From positions 372,001 through 436,000 of the forward strand of contig NZ_CP152019.1 of the NCBI RefSeq assembly GCF_038622445.1: DNA of 64,000 nucleotides, in the 5' to 3' direction. This document shows, in pieces, positions 8,882 to 17,647 of this stretch. The position numbers and the translations under genes are program-made. Source of the stretch: Sporosarcina sp. FSL K6-1522 (lineage in GTDB: Bacteria; Bacillota; Bacilli; Bacillales_A; Planococcaceae). The notes beneath the pieces are model-generated. The model saw only the letters and a list, made by a program, of their open reading frames with translations, did no database searches and had not been told where the DNA came from. Numbering within the stretch: the first letter of the stretch is position 1; each line of letters opens with the position of its first letter.

Positions 8882-8912
8882 CATTGTATTGTAATGTTAC
8901 TACAATACAATG
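8882..8912. promoter_or_regulatory. Perfect 12-bp inverted repeat, probable operator of the sugar operon
   Basis: CATTGTATTGTA (8882-8893) and its exact reverse complement (8901-8912) flank a 7-base spacer, 35 bases upstream of the binding-protein start. The element overlaps TGTTACTACA (8895-8904), which recurs in reverse complement at 16598-16607 beside the GntR regulator gene. Two direct copies of TTACTAC(A/T)ATACAA occur at 8898-8911 and 8915-8928, exactly 17 bases apart. It is best read as binding sites for the GntR/UTRA regulator encoded at 15783-16535. Confidence 0.6.
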
Positions 8913-8933
8913 TATTACTACTATACAACTTAG

Positions 8934-8947
8934 TGATAGCGTTTTCA
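8934..8947. promoter_or_regulatory. cre box (CcpA site) upstream of the sugar transport operon
   Basis: TGATAGCGTTTTCA matches every fixed position of the Bacillus cre consensus TGWNANCGNTNWCA. It lies 87 bases upstream of the binding-protein start codon and just upstream of the probable operator cluster. It implies carbon catabolite control of the operon. Confidence 0.65.
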
Positions 8948-8987
8948 ATGACTTTTTTAATAATTCAATAGTATTCAAAAAAATAGT

Positions 8988-9764
8988 TTATATAATCGTA
9001 AATCCGCCATCAATCACCAGCTCACTTCCTGTGACAAACGAAGCAGAGTCAGATAGTAAATAGATAACGGCTCCAGCTAACTCTTCTGGTGTTCCTAATC
9101 GTTTCATCGGTGTCAATTCAGCCCACTGATTTCGCCAATCCTCTCTAACAAAAGAAGTCAGCTCTGTAAACATATATCCTGGACTTATACAGTTAACTCT
9201 AATATTATGTGGAGCCCATTCATATGCGAGTGATTTCGTCAGATGGACAACTCCCGCCTTCGACGTATTATAAGATGCTTGAAGCTGCGGATAGTTGACG
9301 ATACGTCCTGACATGGAGGCCGTGTTAACAATCGCCCCTTTAATGCCATTCTCTATTAAATACTTTCCGAATAGCTGTGCTACATAATAGACGCCATTTA
9401 AATTAACGTCAATGACTTTATTCCATTCTTCTGGAGTCGATTCAATGACTGGTTTCTGAATGACGATACCTGCATTATTAAAGAGTAAATCAATTTTCCC
9501 CATTCGTTCCACAGCTTGTTGTAAACAGCGATTTACTCCTTCATAATCAGTTACATCAACTTCACATGAAAATGTTCGACAACCATATTTCTCAGCAATT
9601 TCAGTTGCTGCTTCTGCTGCTTTGTCTCCTTGAATATCAAAAATAACGATATTTGCGCCTACCGCAGCAACATGCTCCGCCACTTCTCGGCCGATTCCTC
9701 TTGAACCACCTGTTATTAATATCGTTCTACCTTCCAATGAAAATAACTTTTTCAACATATCCAT
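8988..9764 (-). CDS. Short-chain dehydrogenase/reductase (sugar or polyol type)
   Basis: Classical SDR, about 258 aa from the preferred ATG. Visible motifs are the cofactor-binding TGGSRGIGREV near the N-terminus, NNAG, the active-site Tyr and Lys in YNTSKAG, and PG-MFT after it. Such enzymes interconvert polyols and ketoses or sugar acids with NAD(P). It is the last gene of the GntR-led operon and follows the PfkB gene. A longer reading from ATG 9788 would overlap PfkB by 4 bases but has no RBS; AAAAGGAG precedes ATGs at 9773 (very close) and 9764, so 9764 is preferred. With two or three MDR dehydrogenases also present, its exact step is unresolved. Confidence 0.87.
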   Translation of the reverse strand: MDMLKKLFSLEGRTILITGGSRGIGREVAEHVAAVGANIVIFDIQGDKAAEAATEIAEKYGCRTFSCEVDVTDYEGVNRCLQQAVERMGKIDLLFNNAGIVIQKPVIESTPEEWNKVIDVNLNGVYYVAQLFGKYLIENGIKGAIVNTASMSGRIVNYPQLQASYNTSKAGVVHLTKSLAYEWAPHNIRVNCISPGYMFTELTSFVREDWRNQWAELTPMKRLGTPEELAGAVIYLLSDSASFVTGSELVIDGGFTII

Positions 9765-9784
9765 ACGTCCCATTGCTCCTTTTC

Positions 9785-10714
9785 TCATCGTAATGTAGTA
9801 ACCTGAGTTCGATTATAAATTGAGGAGATATCTTCCTTCCTAACTTCACCCGTTTTTTCCGTTAGTGTGTTTGCGGCCGATACTGCAATTGCGCTACGTA
9901 ACAATTGTTCCGGGGAAATTTGTTGCTGCAAGCCAACGGCAAGAGCGCCCACCATCGAATCTCCAGATCCAACCGTATTGACGACTTCCAATTTAGGCGG
10001 ACAACCTTTCCATACCCCTTCTTCTGAAACGAGTAAGGCGCCTTCATGACCGAGTGATACAAGTACTTTTTCCACACCCATCTCAACATATGACAAACAA
10101 TGTTCTACTAATTGTTCGATAGTCGCATTTTCCACGCCCATGATGTGCTCAATTTCTTGTCGATTCGGTTTAATAATCGTCGGGGAACCCTCAATTCCAT
10201 GCAATAGATACTCACCATTTGTATCTAAAATGACTTTTTTATGCTTCTTTTTAGCAATAGAAACGAGTTGTCTATATATCGTTTCCGGCATCCCTTTTAG
10301 CACGCTTCCCGATAATGTAACAATCTCTATACCTGTAAGCATCTGTTCAAAATACGTTAGGAATCTAGAAATCACCTCGTCATTCACTTCATTACCTGAT
10401 TCCAACAATTCAGTCGACTGCCCGTTTTTATCTATAATATTTATACAACTACGAGACTCAATTGGTGCGCGCATGAAGTCAAAATCAATTCCTTCTTGTG
10501 ATAGTAAATCACAAATCAGATTCCCATTATGCCCACCAATAATCCCTACCGCTTTGACAGGAACACCAAGTGCATGGATGACCCGTGCCACATTCAGCCC
10601 TTTTCCACCTGCAGTATGAATCACTTTGTCCACTCTGTTTACTTTCCCAGATAAATACGTCGGAACCCTATAATACTTGTCCACTGAAGCATTGATAGTG
10701 ACAGTTATGATCAT
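9785..10714 (-). CDS. PfkB-family kinase, 1-phosphofructokinase / tagatose-6-phosphate kinase type
   Basis: 309 aa, normal for the FruK/LacC subgroup. Motif 1 GGKGLNVARV (about 37-46) and motif 2 NTVGSGDSMVGA near residue 250, including the anion-hole GSGD with catalytic Asp, are intact. The N-terminus TVNASVDKYYRV is typical of the FruK/LacC/PfkB subgroup. It would phosphorylate a ketohexose monophosphate to the 1,6-bisphosphate. In this operon, with a class II aldolase of the tagatose-bisphosphate type (13359-14219) and a GatD-like dehydrogenase (10726-11775), tagatose-6-P or fructose-1-P are the leading substrates. It lies 11 bases after the GatD-like gene. Confidence 0.88.
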   Translation of the reverse strand: MIITVTINASVDKYYRVPTYLSGKVNRVDKVIHTAGGKGLNVARVIHALGVPVKAVGIIGGHNGNLICDLLSQEGIDFDFMRAPIESRSCINIIDKNGQSTELLESGNEVNDEVISRFLTYFEQMLTGIEIVTLSGSVLKGMPETIYRQLVSIAKKKHKKVILDTNGEYLLHGIEGSPTIIKPNRQEIEHIMGVENATIEQLVEHCLSYVEMGVEKVLVSLGHEGALLVSEEGVWKGCPPKLEVVNTVGSGDSMVGALAVGLQQQISPEQLLRSAIAVSAANTLTEKTGEVRKEDISSIYNRTQVTTLR

Positions 10715-10725
10715 GAAAAATCCTC

Positions 10726-11775
10726 CTACTTTTCGCTATCGATTAAAATTTTTCCTTTGACAGCACCCGGTATTTTGAATTGTTCAAACGCCTCCGCAAT
10801 TTCACTCAGCGGGAAAACTTTATAAAGCAATGAATCATCTATTTGAATCGCTCCTGATTCTATATACTTTGCCGTTTCCTTCCATTCTTCACCAGGGAAG
10901 TCTTTACTATATGACATCCAGGAACCCGTGAGTGTGAATTCCTTCCGATTGATTTTTTCCCACTCATCAATGCTAAATGTTAGTTCTTGGGTTGGCGTAC
11001 CAATTAGACAAACCGCCCCTTTTTTCTTCACTAATTCAAACGTCAGTTTAATCGTTGCGGTATTCCCCGCTGTTTCATAAACAAAATCAAAGTGTCTAAC
11101 TTGTCCATTTTTGTTCATTTCGCTCAAGAAGTTTTCATCTTTTGTATGGATACATTCATTTGCGCCATAACGTTTCGCTAATGCCAATCGCTCCTCGCTA
11201 ATATCGAAAACTGTAATATGACTTGCTCCTAACAGCTTCAACCATTGCAAAGTAAAGAAACCAATATTGCCCACGCCTAATATCGCAACCGAAGAGCCCG
11301 GTCTAAAATTGAGGCGCTTAATCCCATGATACGCCACTGTTATCGGCTCAAAAAATGCGCCTTTCATATAAGAGATTGACGATTCAAACCGAATGGCGTT
11401 CTTCTCGGGTATGACAACATATTCGGCGAAGCTTCCGTTTCTTCTGGAACCGACAAAGCTATAGTTTTCACAGAGTGCATAATCGCCACTTTTACATTGT
11501 TCACACTCCATACAAGGCAACAACGGTGCACCTGCAACCCGATCACCAACTTGCAATCTCTCCACATTTTCTCCGATTTTCACTACTTCCCCTGAAAATT
11601 CATGTCCTAGTATGATTGGATAGCTATGTGCAGCATTTCCATTTACCCGGGGAATATCCGAACCACAAATGCCCGTAAATTTTACTTTTACCAAGACATC
11701 TCCTGGGCCTGGCAACGGCATGTCTACCTCTTCATAAACTAATTTTTCTCTCCCATGTAATACTCCTGCTTTCAT
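10726..11775 (-). CDS. Zinc-dependent dehydrogenase, galactitol-1-phosphate 5-dehydrogenase-like
   Basis: 349-aa MDR enzyme. Catalytic zinc ligands are Cys37 (GICGSD) and His58-Glu59 (GHE); structural cysteines are at about 88, 91, 94 and 102. The segment CGSDIPRV followed by AHSYPIILGHEFSG closely follows the pattern I know from GatD of E. coli (CGSD-PR, then AH-YPI-LGHEFSG), which oxidises galactitol-1-P to tagatose-6-P. The next gene encodes a PfkB kinase that could take tagatose-6-P on to the bisphosphate. No PTS gene is present, so the phosphate would have to come from an FGGY kinase, or the enzyme acts on a free polyol. GatD-like family assignment is moderate to good; substrate is inference. 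Confidence 0.83.
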   Translation of the reverse strand: MKAGVLHGREKLVYEEVDMPLPGPGDVLVKVKFTGICGSDIPRVNGNAAHSYPIILGHEFSGEVVKIGENVERLQVGDRVAGAPLLPCMECEQCKSGDYALCENYSFVGSRRNGSFAEYVVIPEKNAIRFESSISYMKGAFFEPITVAYHGIKRLNFRPGSSVAILGVGNIGFFTLQWLKLLGASHITVFDISEERLALAKRYGANECIHTKDENFLSEMNKNGQVRHFDFVYETAGNTATIKLTFELVKKKGAVCLIGTPTQELTFSIDEWEKINRKEFTLTGSWMSYSKDFPGEEWKETAKYIESGAIQIDDSLLYKVFPLSEIAEAFEQFKIPGAVKGKILIDSEK

Positions 11776-11856
11776 TTTTCCACCCTCACTATATCTGATT
11801 TATCCCGCATTAACGGGCAGTAAGCCTCTTATAAAATATTAAACTTCTGGTGCATC

Positions 11857-13344
11857 CTATCCAATGAACATTTCTTTGTTCATCATGCTAGATAGTTTTA
11901 AATAGATAGCTAGCGATGATTCATAATTTTTGCGACGATTCAAATCCGGTGCATGCTGCCGAGTAATCTGGACCGTCTGATCAATTGCCTCGTCAAAATC
12001 TTTATATACACCTACTCCGACACCAGCCAATATAGCTGCACCTAGCGTTGTTGCCGTGTCAGAACTCGGTACTTTAATCTGACATCCTGTGATATCTGAG
12101 TAGATTTGAATCCATAACTCACTATTCGCCGCCCCACCCATAGCTCGGATGTCTAGCTTTTCAATATCTACTCCTGCTTCCTTTGCTGTCAATAAGTTAT
12201 GAAAGACAGAAAAAACGACGCCTTCTAAAACGGCACGAACAGCATGACCTTTCGTTTCTTTAAAACTCAATCCATAAAACATCGCTTTTGCTTTTGGATT
12301 CCAAATCGGACTTCTTTCCCCCGCTAAATATGGCAAAAACACGACTCCATCAGAACCCTCTGGTATCTCTTCAGCAAGACTTGTCAATTCATCGAAACTC
12401 AGACTCTCTCCAAATTCCTCCCTGAACCAGCGAAGTGCACCGCCTCCTCCGACCGTTCCCCCTTGCAGCAACCATCGATTCGGAATGACATGTGGTGAAA
12501 ATATTAGTTGTGGATGCGTCCTTGGCCTATCCAGACATATACTGACGCCACCAGCTTGTCCACCTTGAAGTTGCGTCTCATAATGATGAATGACTCCCGC
12601 CCCAAGGGTTCCGCATGCAGCATCCAAACCTCCAGCAACTACAGGCGTCCCCGCTTTTAGCCCAGTGATTTGAGCTGCCTGACTCGTTACAGTACCAATC
12701 ACTTCATGACTTTGATAAATATCCGGGAATTTCTCCAGAGGAATCCCAAACTGGTTGGCCATCTCTACATCGTATTGAAATGTCACCGGATTATAAAAGT
12801 GTAATCCATAATTTTGGCTACGATCAGATGACATATTCCCTGTCAATTTCATACCTATAAAACTATTACTTTGAAGAAATTTATACGTACGCTTAAATAA
12901 TTCAGGCTTATGCTTCTTAAACCATAAAATCTTCGGTGTTGAATACGTCGGGGATAAGGAATTACCCGATACCTTGAATATCTCTTCTTCAGTAATTGAT
13001 TCGGCAATTGTAGAAACAATGTCAGTCGCCCGTGTATCCAACCAAATTGGTGTATTATGCAAACAATTACCTTCCTCGTCTACTGGTATTGCCGCCCACC
13101 CTTGCCCAGTAACCCCTATCGCCACTATCTGATCACCTGATAATTGTTCACTGTCCAAACACTGGTTGATAGATTGGCAAACTTCCGTCCACCATTCTTC
13201 AGGATTCTGTTCTGCCCAGCCTGATTCGGGATAATACGTTGGATAATGTGAAGAACTTTGTGCCACCACTTCTCCATCTGCCTTGAATATGGCAACTTTG
13301 CATGATGACGTTCCAATATCGATTCCTAATAATAATTTTTCCAT
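11857..13344 (-). CDS. FGGY-family carbohydrate kinase (xylulokinase/gluconokinase type), first copy
   Basis: 495 aa, in the xylulokinase size class. The N-terminal phosphate motif LLGIDIGTSSCK and the C-terminal ATP-binding region around GGAANSELWIQIYSD (about 405-420) are intact, and ASP-type catalytic context GGLDAACG is visible mid-protein. It phosphorylates a sugar or polyol hydroxyl using ATP in the cytoplasm. It lies 14 bases after the aldolase gene. A second, only distantly similar FGGY kinase lies on the other side of the aldolase (14219-15754), so the two probably use different substrates. Substrate cannot be read from sequence. Confidence 0.9.
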   Translation of the reverse strand: MEKLLLGIDIGTSSCKVAIFKADGEVVAQSSSHYPTYYPESGWAEQNPEEWWTEVCQSINQCLDSEQLSGDQIVAIGVTGQGWAAIPVDEEGNCLHNTPIWLDTRATDIVSTIAESITEEEIFKVSGNSLSPTYSTPKILWFKKHKPELFKRTYKFLQSNSFIGMKLTGNMSSDRSQNYGLHFYNPVTFQYDVEMANQFGIPLEKFPDIYQSHEVIGTVTSQAAQITGLKAGTPVVAGGLDAACGTLGAGVIHHYETQLQGGQAGGVSICLDRPRTHPQLIFSPHVIPNRWLLQGGTVGGGGALRWFREEFGESLSFDELTSLAEEIPEGSDGVVFLPYLAGERSPIWNPKAKAMFYGLSFKETKGHAVRAVLEGVVFSVFHNLLTAKEAGVDIEKLDIRAMGGAANSELWIQIYSDITGCQIKVPSSDTATTLGAAILAGVGVGVYKDFDEAIDQTVQITRQHAPDLNRRKNYESSLAIYLKLSSMMNKEMFIG

Positions 13345-13358
13345 ACTTCAACCTCTAA

Positions 13359-14219
13359 TCAATGAAATGTAAATGCTTGTCCATTACTGCCACAAGTAAT
13401 CATCTTTTCTTTTGCCACTTCTTTGACTTTCTCACGTGCATACCCCGTAAACTTCTTAGGATCAACAAAATCATCTTCCAGATTGAAGTATTCTTTCACA
13501 GCTTCTGTAAACATGATACGAAGTTCCGTAGCATAGTTTATTTTAGAAATTCCTTTTTCAATACATTGACGAACATCTTGTTCCGAAAGCCCCGAAGCTC
13601 CGTGCAAGACAAGCGGTACGTCCACAGTTCGTTTCAATTCAGCCAGCAGGTTCAGATCCAGATTCGGTTCTCCTTTATAAACACCATGCGCCGTCCCTAT
13701 GGCAACCGCTAAAGAACTCACACCCGTTCGCTCGACAAACGCTTTTGCCTCAAGCGGTTTCGTATAGCCACTCGCGCCAAAATCCGTATCCCCCGGTTTA
13801 CCACCTACATTGCCCAGTTCCGCTTCAATAGACACACCGATTGGTTTACAGACTTCTACAACCGCTGCTGTCTTTGCAACATTTTCCTCAAACGGTTGCT
13901 TGGATGCATCAATCATGACAGATGTATAACCTGCTCTGATTGCTTGAAGAGCAAGTTCCGTCCCATCACCATGATCGAGGTGCACGGCCACCGGTATCGT
14001 TGCATGCTTTAGTGCTGCCTGAACCATTCCAAAATAGTAATCCATATGTGCATACTTCACCGTATTAGCCGAGGTTTGAATAATTACAGGTGAACCCGTT
14101 TCCTCCGCCGCTTCTATAACTGCTTGAACCATTTCCATATTTTCTACATTGAACGCACACACTGCATAACCGTTTTGTTTTGCATGTTGTAAAATTCTAT
14201 CTCCCGTCACTAGAGCCAT
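13359..14219 (-). CDS. Class II fructose/tagatose-bisphosphate aldolase (GatY/KbaY/FbaA family)
   Basis: 286 aa, the length of GatY/KbaY-type aldolases. Zinc and catalytic residues are visible: Asp82-His83 in HLDHGDG, Glu in IEAELGNVGG (132-134), His178 in GTAHGVYKG and His206 in LHGASGL. It cleaves a ketose-1,6-bisphosphate (or ketose-1-phosphate) into dihydroxyacetone phosphate and an aldehyde. It shares its last base with the neighbouring kinase stop (14219), implying translational coupling. With a PfkB kinase and GatD-like dehydrogenase in the same operon it most likely ends the pathway by aldol cleavage. A housekeeping FBA is less likely given the operon. Confidence 0.9.
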   Translation of the reverse strand: MALVTGDRILQHAKQNGYAVCAFNVENMEMVQAVIEAAEETGSPVIIQTSANTVKYAHMDYYFGMVQAALKHATIPVAVHLDHGDGTELALQAIRAGYTSVMIDASKQPFEENVAKTAAVVEVCKPIGVSIEAELGNVGGKPGDTDFGASGYTKPLEAKAFVERTGVSSLAVAIGTAHGVYKGEPNLDLNLLAELKRTVDVPLVLHGASGLSEQDVRQCIEKGISKINYATELRIMFTEAVKEYFNLEDDFVDPKKFTGYAREKVKEVAKEKMITCGSNGQAFTFH

Positions 14220-15754
14220 TAATAAGCTCCCCCTTCCAATTGATGTTTTTCAAAAACAGGCCTTAATGCAAAATAAAAATCATCAAAACGCCGCTTTGAC
14301 TTTTCATAGAGTTCTAAGTTATCAGAATTATTAACTTGTGATTGATTAATGGTAATAAATCGTTCAACTACCTCAAAATCTTCATAAATCCCGACGCCTA
14401 CACCGCCAATAATAGCAGCTCCCATTGACCCTGCCTCATCCAATAGCTTAGGAGCTTTGACAGGTAGGGCAAAGACATCTGCAATGATTTGACGCCACAC
14501 TTCACTCTTTGCACCACCACCGATAATGACCATTTCTTCAATATCAATATGCTTCTGCAAAACTTCCAATATAATCGCCAAGTTGAATGTAACTCCTTCA
14601 AGCACACTTCTTAACATTTCAGAACGCGTTGTTTCCGATGTAATTCCTACATAAGTTCCTTTGGAGTACGAATCCCAGCGCGGTGCCCGTTCTCCGAGTA
14701 AATAGGGAAGAAACAGCAGACCATTTGAACCTGCAGGAGTCCGTTCGATTTGTTCATTAATCAAGTCATAAATAGAGTTTCCGGACCGTTCCGCCTCCAC
14801 TTTTTCTGAAGTACAGATGGTTTCTTTCATCCAATTAAAGGCCCCACCAGCATATTGCATTGTGCCATTTGGTGCATAATATCCTGGAATGGCATGCGCC
14901 CATGTTACAGTTCGCATTTCAGGATCGAATATCGGTTTTTTGGAAGTAGTCGTCACCCAAGCAGATGTACCAAGTGAGCAGTACGTCTTGCCTTCGCTGA
15001 CAGACCCGGCCCCAATACTAGCAGTCACTCCATCTCCTGCACCAATCACCACTTGGGTACTAGGTGATAATCCCGTCGCCTTTGCCGCTTCTTCCGTTAC
15101 TTTCCCTGCCACAAATGTAGACGGTTTCAATTCCGGCAGTTTGTCTGGATCGATTCCACTACTCTTAATAATTCGATCAGACCACTGTAAGTTTTCCAAG
15201 TCAAAGCATCCCATACCATTGCCGTCCGAGTAATCTGTGTAAAATGAATTTGTCAATTTGAAAACAATATAATCTTTTGCATTTAAAGTTTTGTAGGTTT
15301 TCTCGTAAATTTCTGGTTCATTATCACGAATCCACATCAATTTCTGAATGCCATAGGAAGCTGTGTTTCGATGGCCAACAATTCGATAAAACTCCTCTTG
15401 CGTCAAATATTGCTCCAAATCTTCCACTTGCTTTTGTGCACGTTGATCTGCCCAAATGATAGAATCTCGCAAGGGAACCCCTTGTTGATCGACACATAAA
15501 CATCCCATCATTTGACCACTAAAGCTGACGACTTGAATATCCTCCGACGAAATTCCAAGTTGTTCAATCAACTGTTTCGTCGAAGTACATACCGCATTCC
15601 ACCAATCTTCCGGATTTTGTTCCGCCCATTTTTCATTGAAATAATGCGTGTCATAAGACGATATACTACTACCTATCATTTCACCAGTAGCTGAAAATAG
15701 TGTCGCTTTATTTCCTGATGTCCCCAAATCATGCGCTAAAATATACTTCCCCAT
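14219..15754 (-). CDS. FGGY-family carbohydrate kinase, second copy
   Basis: 511 aa. The N-terminal motif ILAHDLGTSGNK and the C-terminal GGGAKSEVWRQIIAD motif are intact, with VIGAGDGVTASIGAG mid-protein. It is closest in layout to the xylulokinase branch. It is the second gene after the GntR regulator (29 bases downstream) and overlaps the aldolase gene by one base. Only general FGGY similarity links it to the kinase at 11857-13344, so this is not a recent duplication. One kinase could phosphorylate a polyol and the other a ketose, or they may serve different imported sugars; this is inference. Confidence 0.9.
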   Translation of the reverse strand: MGKYILAHDLGTSGNKATLFSATGEMIGSSISSYDTHYFNEKWAEQNPEDWWNAVCTSTKQLIEQLGISSEDIQVVSFSGQMMGCLCVDQQGVPLRDSIIWADQRAQKQVEDLEQYLTQEEFYRIVGHRNTASYGIQKLMWIRDNEPEIYEKTYKTLNAKDYIVFKLTNSFYTDYSDGNGMGCFDLENLQWSDRIIKSSGIDPDKLPELKPSTFVAGKVTEEAAKATGLSPSTQVVIGAGDGVTASIGAGSVSEGKTYCSLGTSAWVTTTSKKPIFDPEMRTVTWAHAIPGYYAPNGTMQYAGGAFNWMKETICTSEKVEAERSGNSIYDLINEQIERTPAGSNGLLFLPYLLGERAPRWDSYSKGTYVGITSETTRSEMLRSVLEGVTFNLAIILEVLQKHIDIEEMVIIGGGAKSEVWRQIIADVFALPVKAPKLLDEAGSMGAAIIGGVGVGIYEDFEVVERFITINQSQVNNSDNLELYEKSKRRFDDFYFALRPVFEKHQLEGGAY

Positions 15755-15782
15755 TTTCCTCCATCCCCCTTGTATCTTCTAT

Positions 15783-16535
15783 TTATTTAGTGGATGATAT
15801 AATGATTTCAAATCGATTTTTATCTCCACGGTAACGTGCTAGCGAATACTCAATCGGTTCATCCTGCATATTAAAACCGATGGATATAAACTGTTGAATG
15901 GCCCTCCCCCTCTCCAATTGAAGGTGCTCCATATCATACTCTTCTGCTTCCACCGCTTCGATGAAACGACGAATTTTGTTAATTTGTGTTTCTTTTTTCA
16001 TACCTAGAACTGGATAGAGCGACTCTTTGACAAGGTCATGCTTCAAAACAAACTCACACTTCTCAAAAGGTAGATACGTTTTCACCATAACAATAGGCTC
16101 ATTGTCTGCAAATCTACGACGATGAATGTAAATTACTTTTTCTTTCGGTTCCAATTTCAAATGCTCAGCCACTTCTTCTGGTGCTTCTATTACTTCAAAA
16201 TCCATAACTTCCGTTGTTGGGTTCATTCCCAATGCACGGATTTGGTCATTAAATGAACCAAGTGCTTGAATGAAACTTTGTGAAATCTTAGGTGTCCTCA
16301 CAAATGTCCCTTTGCTTTTCACCCGATATAGCCAACCTTCCTGTACCAGCTCAGTAATTGCTTGCCTGACCGTCGTCCTGCTAATATCATACATTTCACT
16401 TAACTCTTTTTCTGTTGGAATCGAATCTCCTACTCTATAAATCCCTTCCTTAATTTGCTTTAGCACTAGCTCCTTAAGTTGAAAGTAAAGCGGGATAGGA
16501 ACTGACTTATCCAGTTTTTCCATTAAACTAAACAC
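15783..16535 (-). CDS. GntR-family (HutC/UTRA) transcriptional regulator of the sugar cluster
   Basis: 250 aa. The N-terminal winged helix (about 10-80) contains IPTEKELSEMYDISRTTVRQ, the classic GntR recognition helix, followed by LVQEGWLYRVKSKGTFV. The C-terminal UTRA effector domain (about 90-245) has IYIHRRRFADNEPI and ends IEYSLARYRGDKNRF. It probably represses the cluster until a sugar phosphate binds the UTRA domain. It is the first gene of the kinase-aldolase operon and is divergent from the epimerase-like gene at 16661. The shared TGTAGTAACA in the intergenic region and at the transport promoter is the candidate site. Confidence 0.92.
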   Translation of the reverse strand: MFSLMEKLDKSVPIPLYFQLKELVLKQIKEGIYRVGDSIPTEKELSEMYDISRTTVRQAITELVQEGWLYRVKSKGTFVRTPKISQSFIQALGSFNDQIRALGMNPTTEVMDFEVIEAPEEVAEHLKLEPKEKVIYIHRRRFADNEPIVMVKTYLPFEKCEFVLKHDLVKESLYPVLGMKKETQINKIRRFIEAVEAEEYDMEHLQLERGRAIQQFISIGFNMQDEPIEYSLARYRGDKNRFEIIISSTK

Positions 16536-16572
16536 CTCTGATTCATTTTTAGAATCTTCTAACTTGACTAAA

Positions 16573-16586
16573 AGATACCGTTTTCA
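16573..16586. promoter_or_regulatory. Near-consensus cre box between the regulator and epimerase genes
   Basis: AGATACCGTTTTCA matches the cre consensus TGWNANCGNTNWCA at all fixed positions except the first base. It lies in the 125-base divergent intergenic region, so it could give CcpA control of either operon. Confidence 0.45.
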
Positions 16587-16597
16587 TTATTATATCA

Positions 16598-16607
16598 TGT
16601 AGTAACA
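16598..16607. promoter_or_regulatory. Candidate GntR operator half (TGTAGTAACA)
   Basis: TGTAGTAACA here is the exact reverse complement of 8895-8904 in the transport promoter. Finding the same 10-mer in both control regions of one cluster, next to the regulator gene, supports a shared operator. Confidence 0.5.
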
Positions 16608-16660
16608 ATATCGCAACATCATGACAAAGATACTTACATTATTCTAAGGGGGAATTTTTG

Positions 16661-17536
16661 ATGAAATACGGTGTATACTTTGCATATTGGGAAGACTCTT
16701 GGGAAGCTGATTTTGAGAAGTATATTGAGAAAGTGAAGGCCCTTGGCTTTGATGTTTTAGAAGTGGCCGCACTTGGTCTGGTTAATTTATCAGATGATGA
16801 ATTAGCCCGTTTACGTAACTTGGCAGAGCAGCACAATGTCATCTTGACAGCGGGTATAGGACTGCCAAAGGAATATGATCTCTCGTCTTCTGATGAAAAA
16901 ACTCGACAAAACGGAATAGACTTCATGAAAAAAGTTCTCGACAAACTGCATATGGCTGGCATCGATCGAATTGGTGGTACAATCTATTCCTATTGGCCTG
17001 TTGACTACAATGAAGACATCGACAAACCACAAGCACTTAAGCATAGTATGACTAGCCTTCGCATTTTAGCTGACTACGCGCTGAAATATGACATTACTCT
17101 ACTAATCGAGACACTCAACCGCTTCGAACAATTTTTATTAAATGATGCCAAAGAAGCTGTCGCTTACGTGAAAGAAATCAATAAATCAAATGTCAAAGTC
17201 ATGCTAGATACTTTCCATATGAACATAGAAGAAGACAACATAGCGGATGCTATTCGTTACACAGGCACTTACTTGGGGCACCTGCATATCGGAGAAGCAA
17301 ATCGGAAAGTTCCCGGGCATGGCTCTCTTCCATGGACAGAAATTGGACAGGCCTTAAGAGACATCAACTACGATCAATACATCGTTATGGAGCCTTTTGT
17401 CAAAACAGGAGGCCAAGTCGGAAAAGATATTAAAGTCTGGCGTGACCTCTCCAATAACGCAACCGAAGCACAGCTTGACGAGGACTTACAACAATCATTA
17501 AACTTTGTGAAGGCACGTTTTCTGTCCACTCAGTGA
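16661..17536 (+). CDS. D-tagatose/D-psicose 3-epimerase-like sugar isomerase
   Basis: 291-aa TIM-barrel (AP endonuclease 2 fold) protein. Its N-terminus MKYGVYFAYW and the segment GIGLPKEYDLSSSD follow the D-tagatose 3-epimerase pattern. The metal ligands fall at Glu150, Asp183, His209 and Glu244, exactly two residues before those I recall for Pseudomonas cichorii DTE (152, 185, 211, 246). His186 and Arg215 are also in family positions. It would invert C3 of a ketohexose (tagatose/sorbose, fructose/psicose). ATG 16661 is 7 bases after AAGGGGGAA; an overlapping TTG at 16658 is too close. It is divergent from the GntR gene and is followed by a strong terminator. Substrate is not proven. Confidence 0.87.
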   Translation: MKYGVYFAYWEDSWEADFEKYIEKVKALGFDVLEVAALGLVNLSDDELARLRNLAEQHNVILTAGIGLPKEYDLSSSDEKTRQNGIDFMKKVLDKLHMAGIDRIGGTIYSYWPVDYNEDIDKPQALKHSMTSLRILADYALKYDITLLIETLNRFEQFLLNDAKEAVAYVKEINKSNVKVMLDTFHMNIEEDNIADAIRYTGTYLGHLHIGEANRKVPGHGSLPWTEIGQALRDINYDQYIVMEPFVKTGGQVGKDIKVWRDLSNNATEAQLDEDLQQSLNFVKARFLSTQ

Positions 17537-17604
17537 GTGTATACGATATGAAGATAGGATGATGGACTTAATATTTTGCAAGCACCTATCACATCATCAC
17601 CTCC

Positions 17605-17643
17605 AAAGCAAAAGCCGCCCAAATAACGGGCGGCTTTTGCTTT
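17605..17643. terminator. Bidirectional terminator between convergent genes
   Basis: A perfect 16-bp stem (17605-17620 with 17628-17643), GC-rich at its top (GCCGCCC/GGGCGGC), loop of 7. T-rich flanks exist on both strands. It separates the epimerase-like gene from the AbrB-like gene. Confidence 0.88.
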
Positions 17644-17647
17644 GTAC

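Noticed and set aside
8882..8912. Perfect dyad as a terminator
   Set aside because: No T-run, A/T-rich stem, and it lies upstream of the operon start rather than after a gene.
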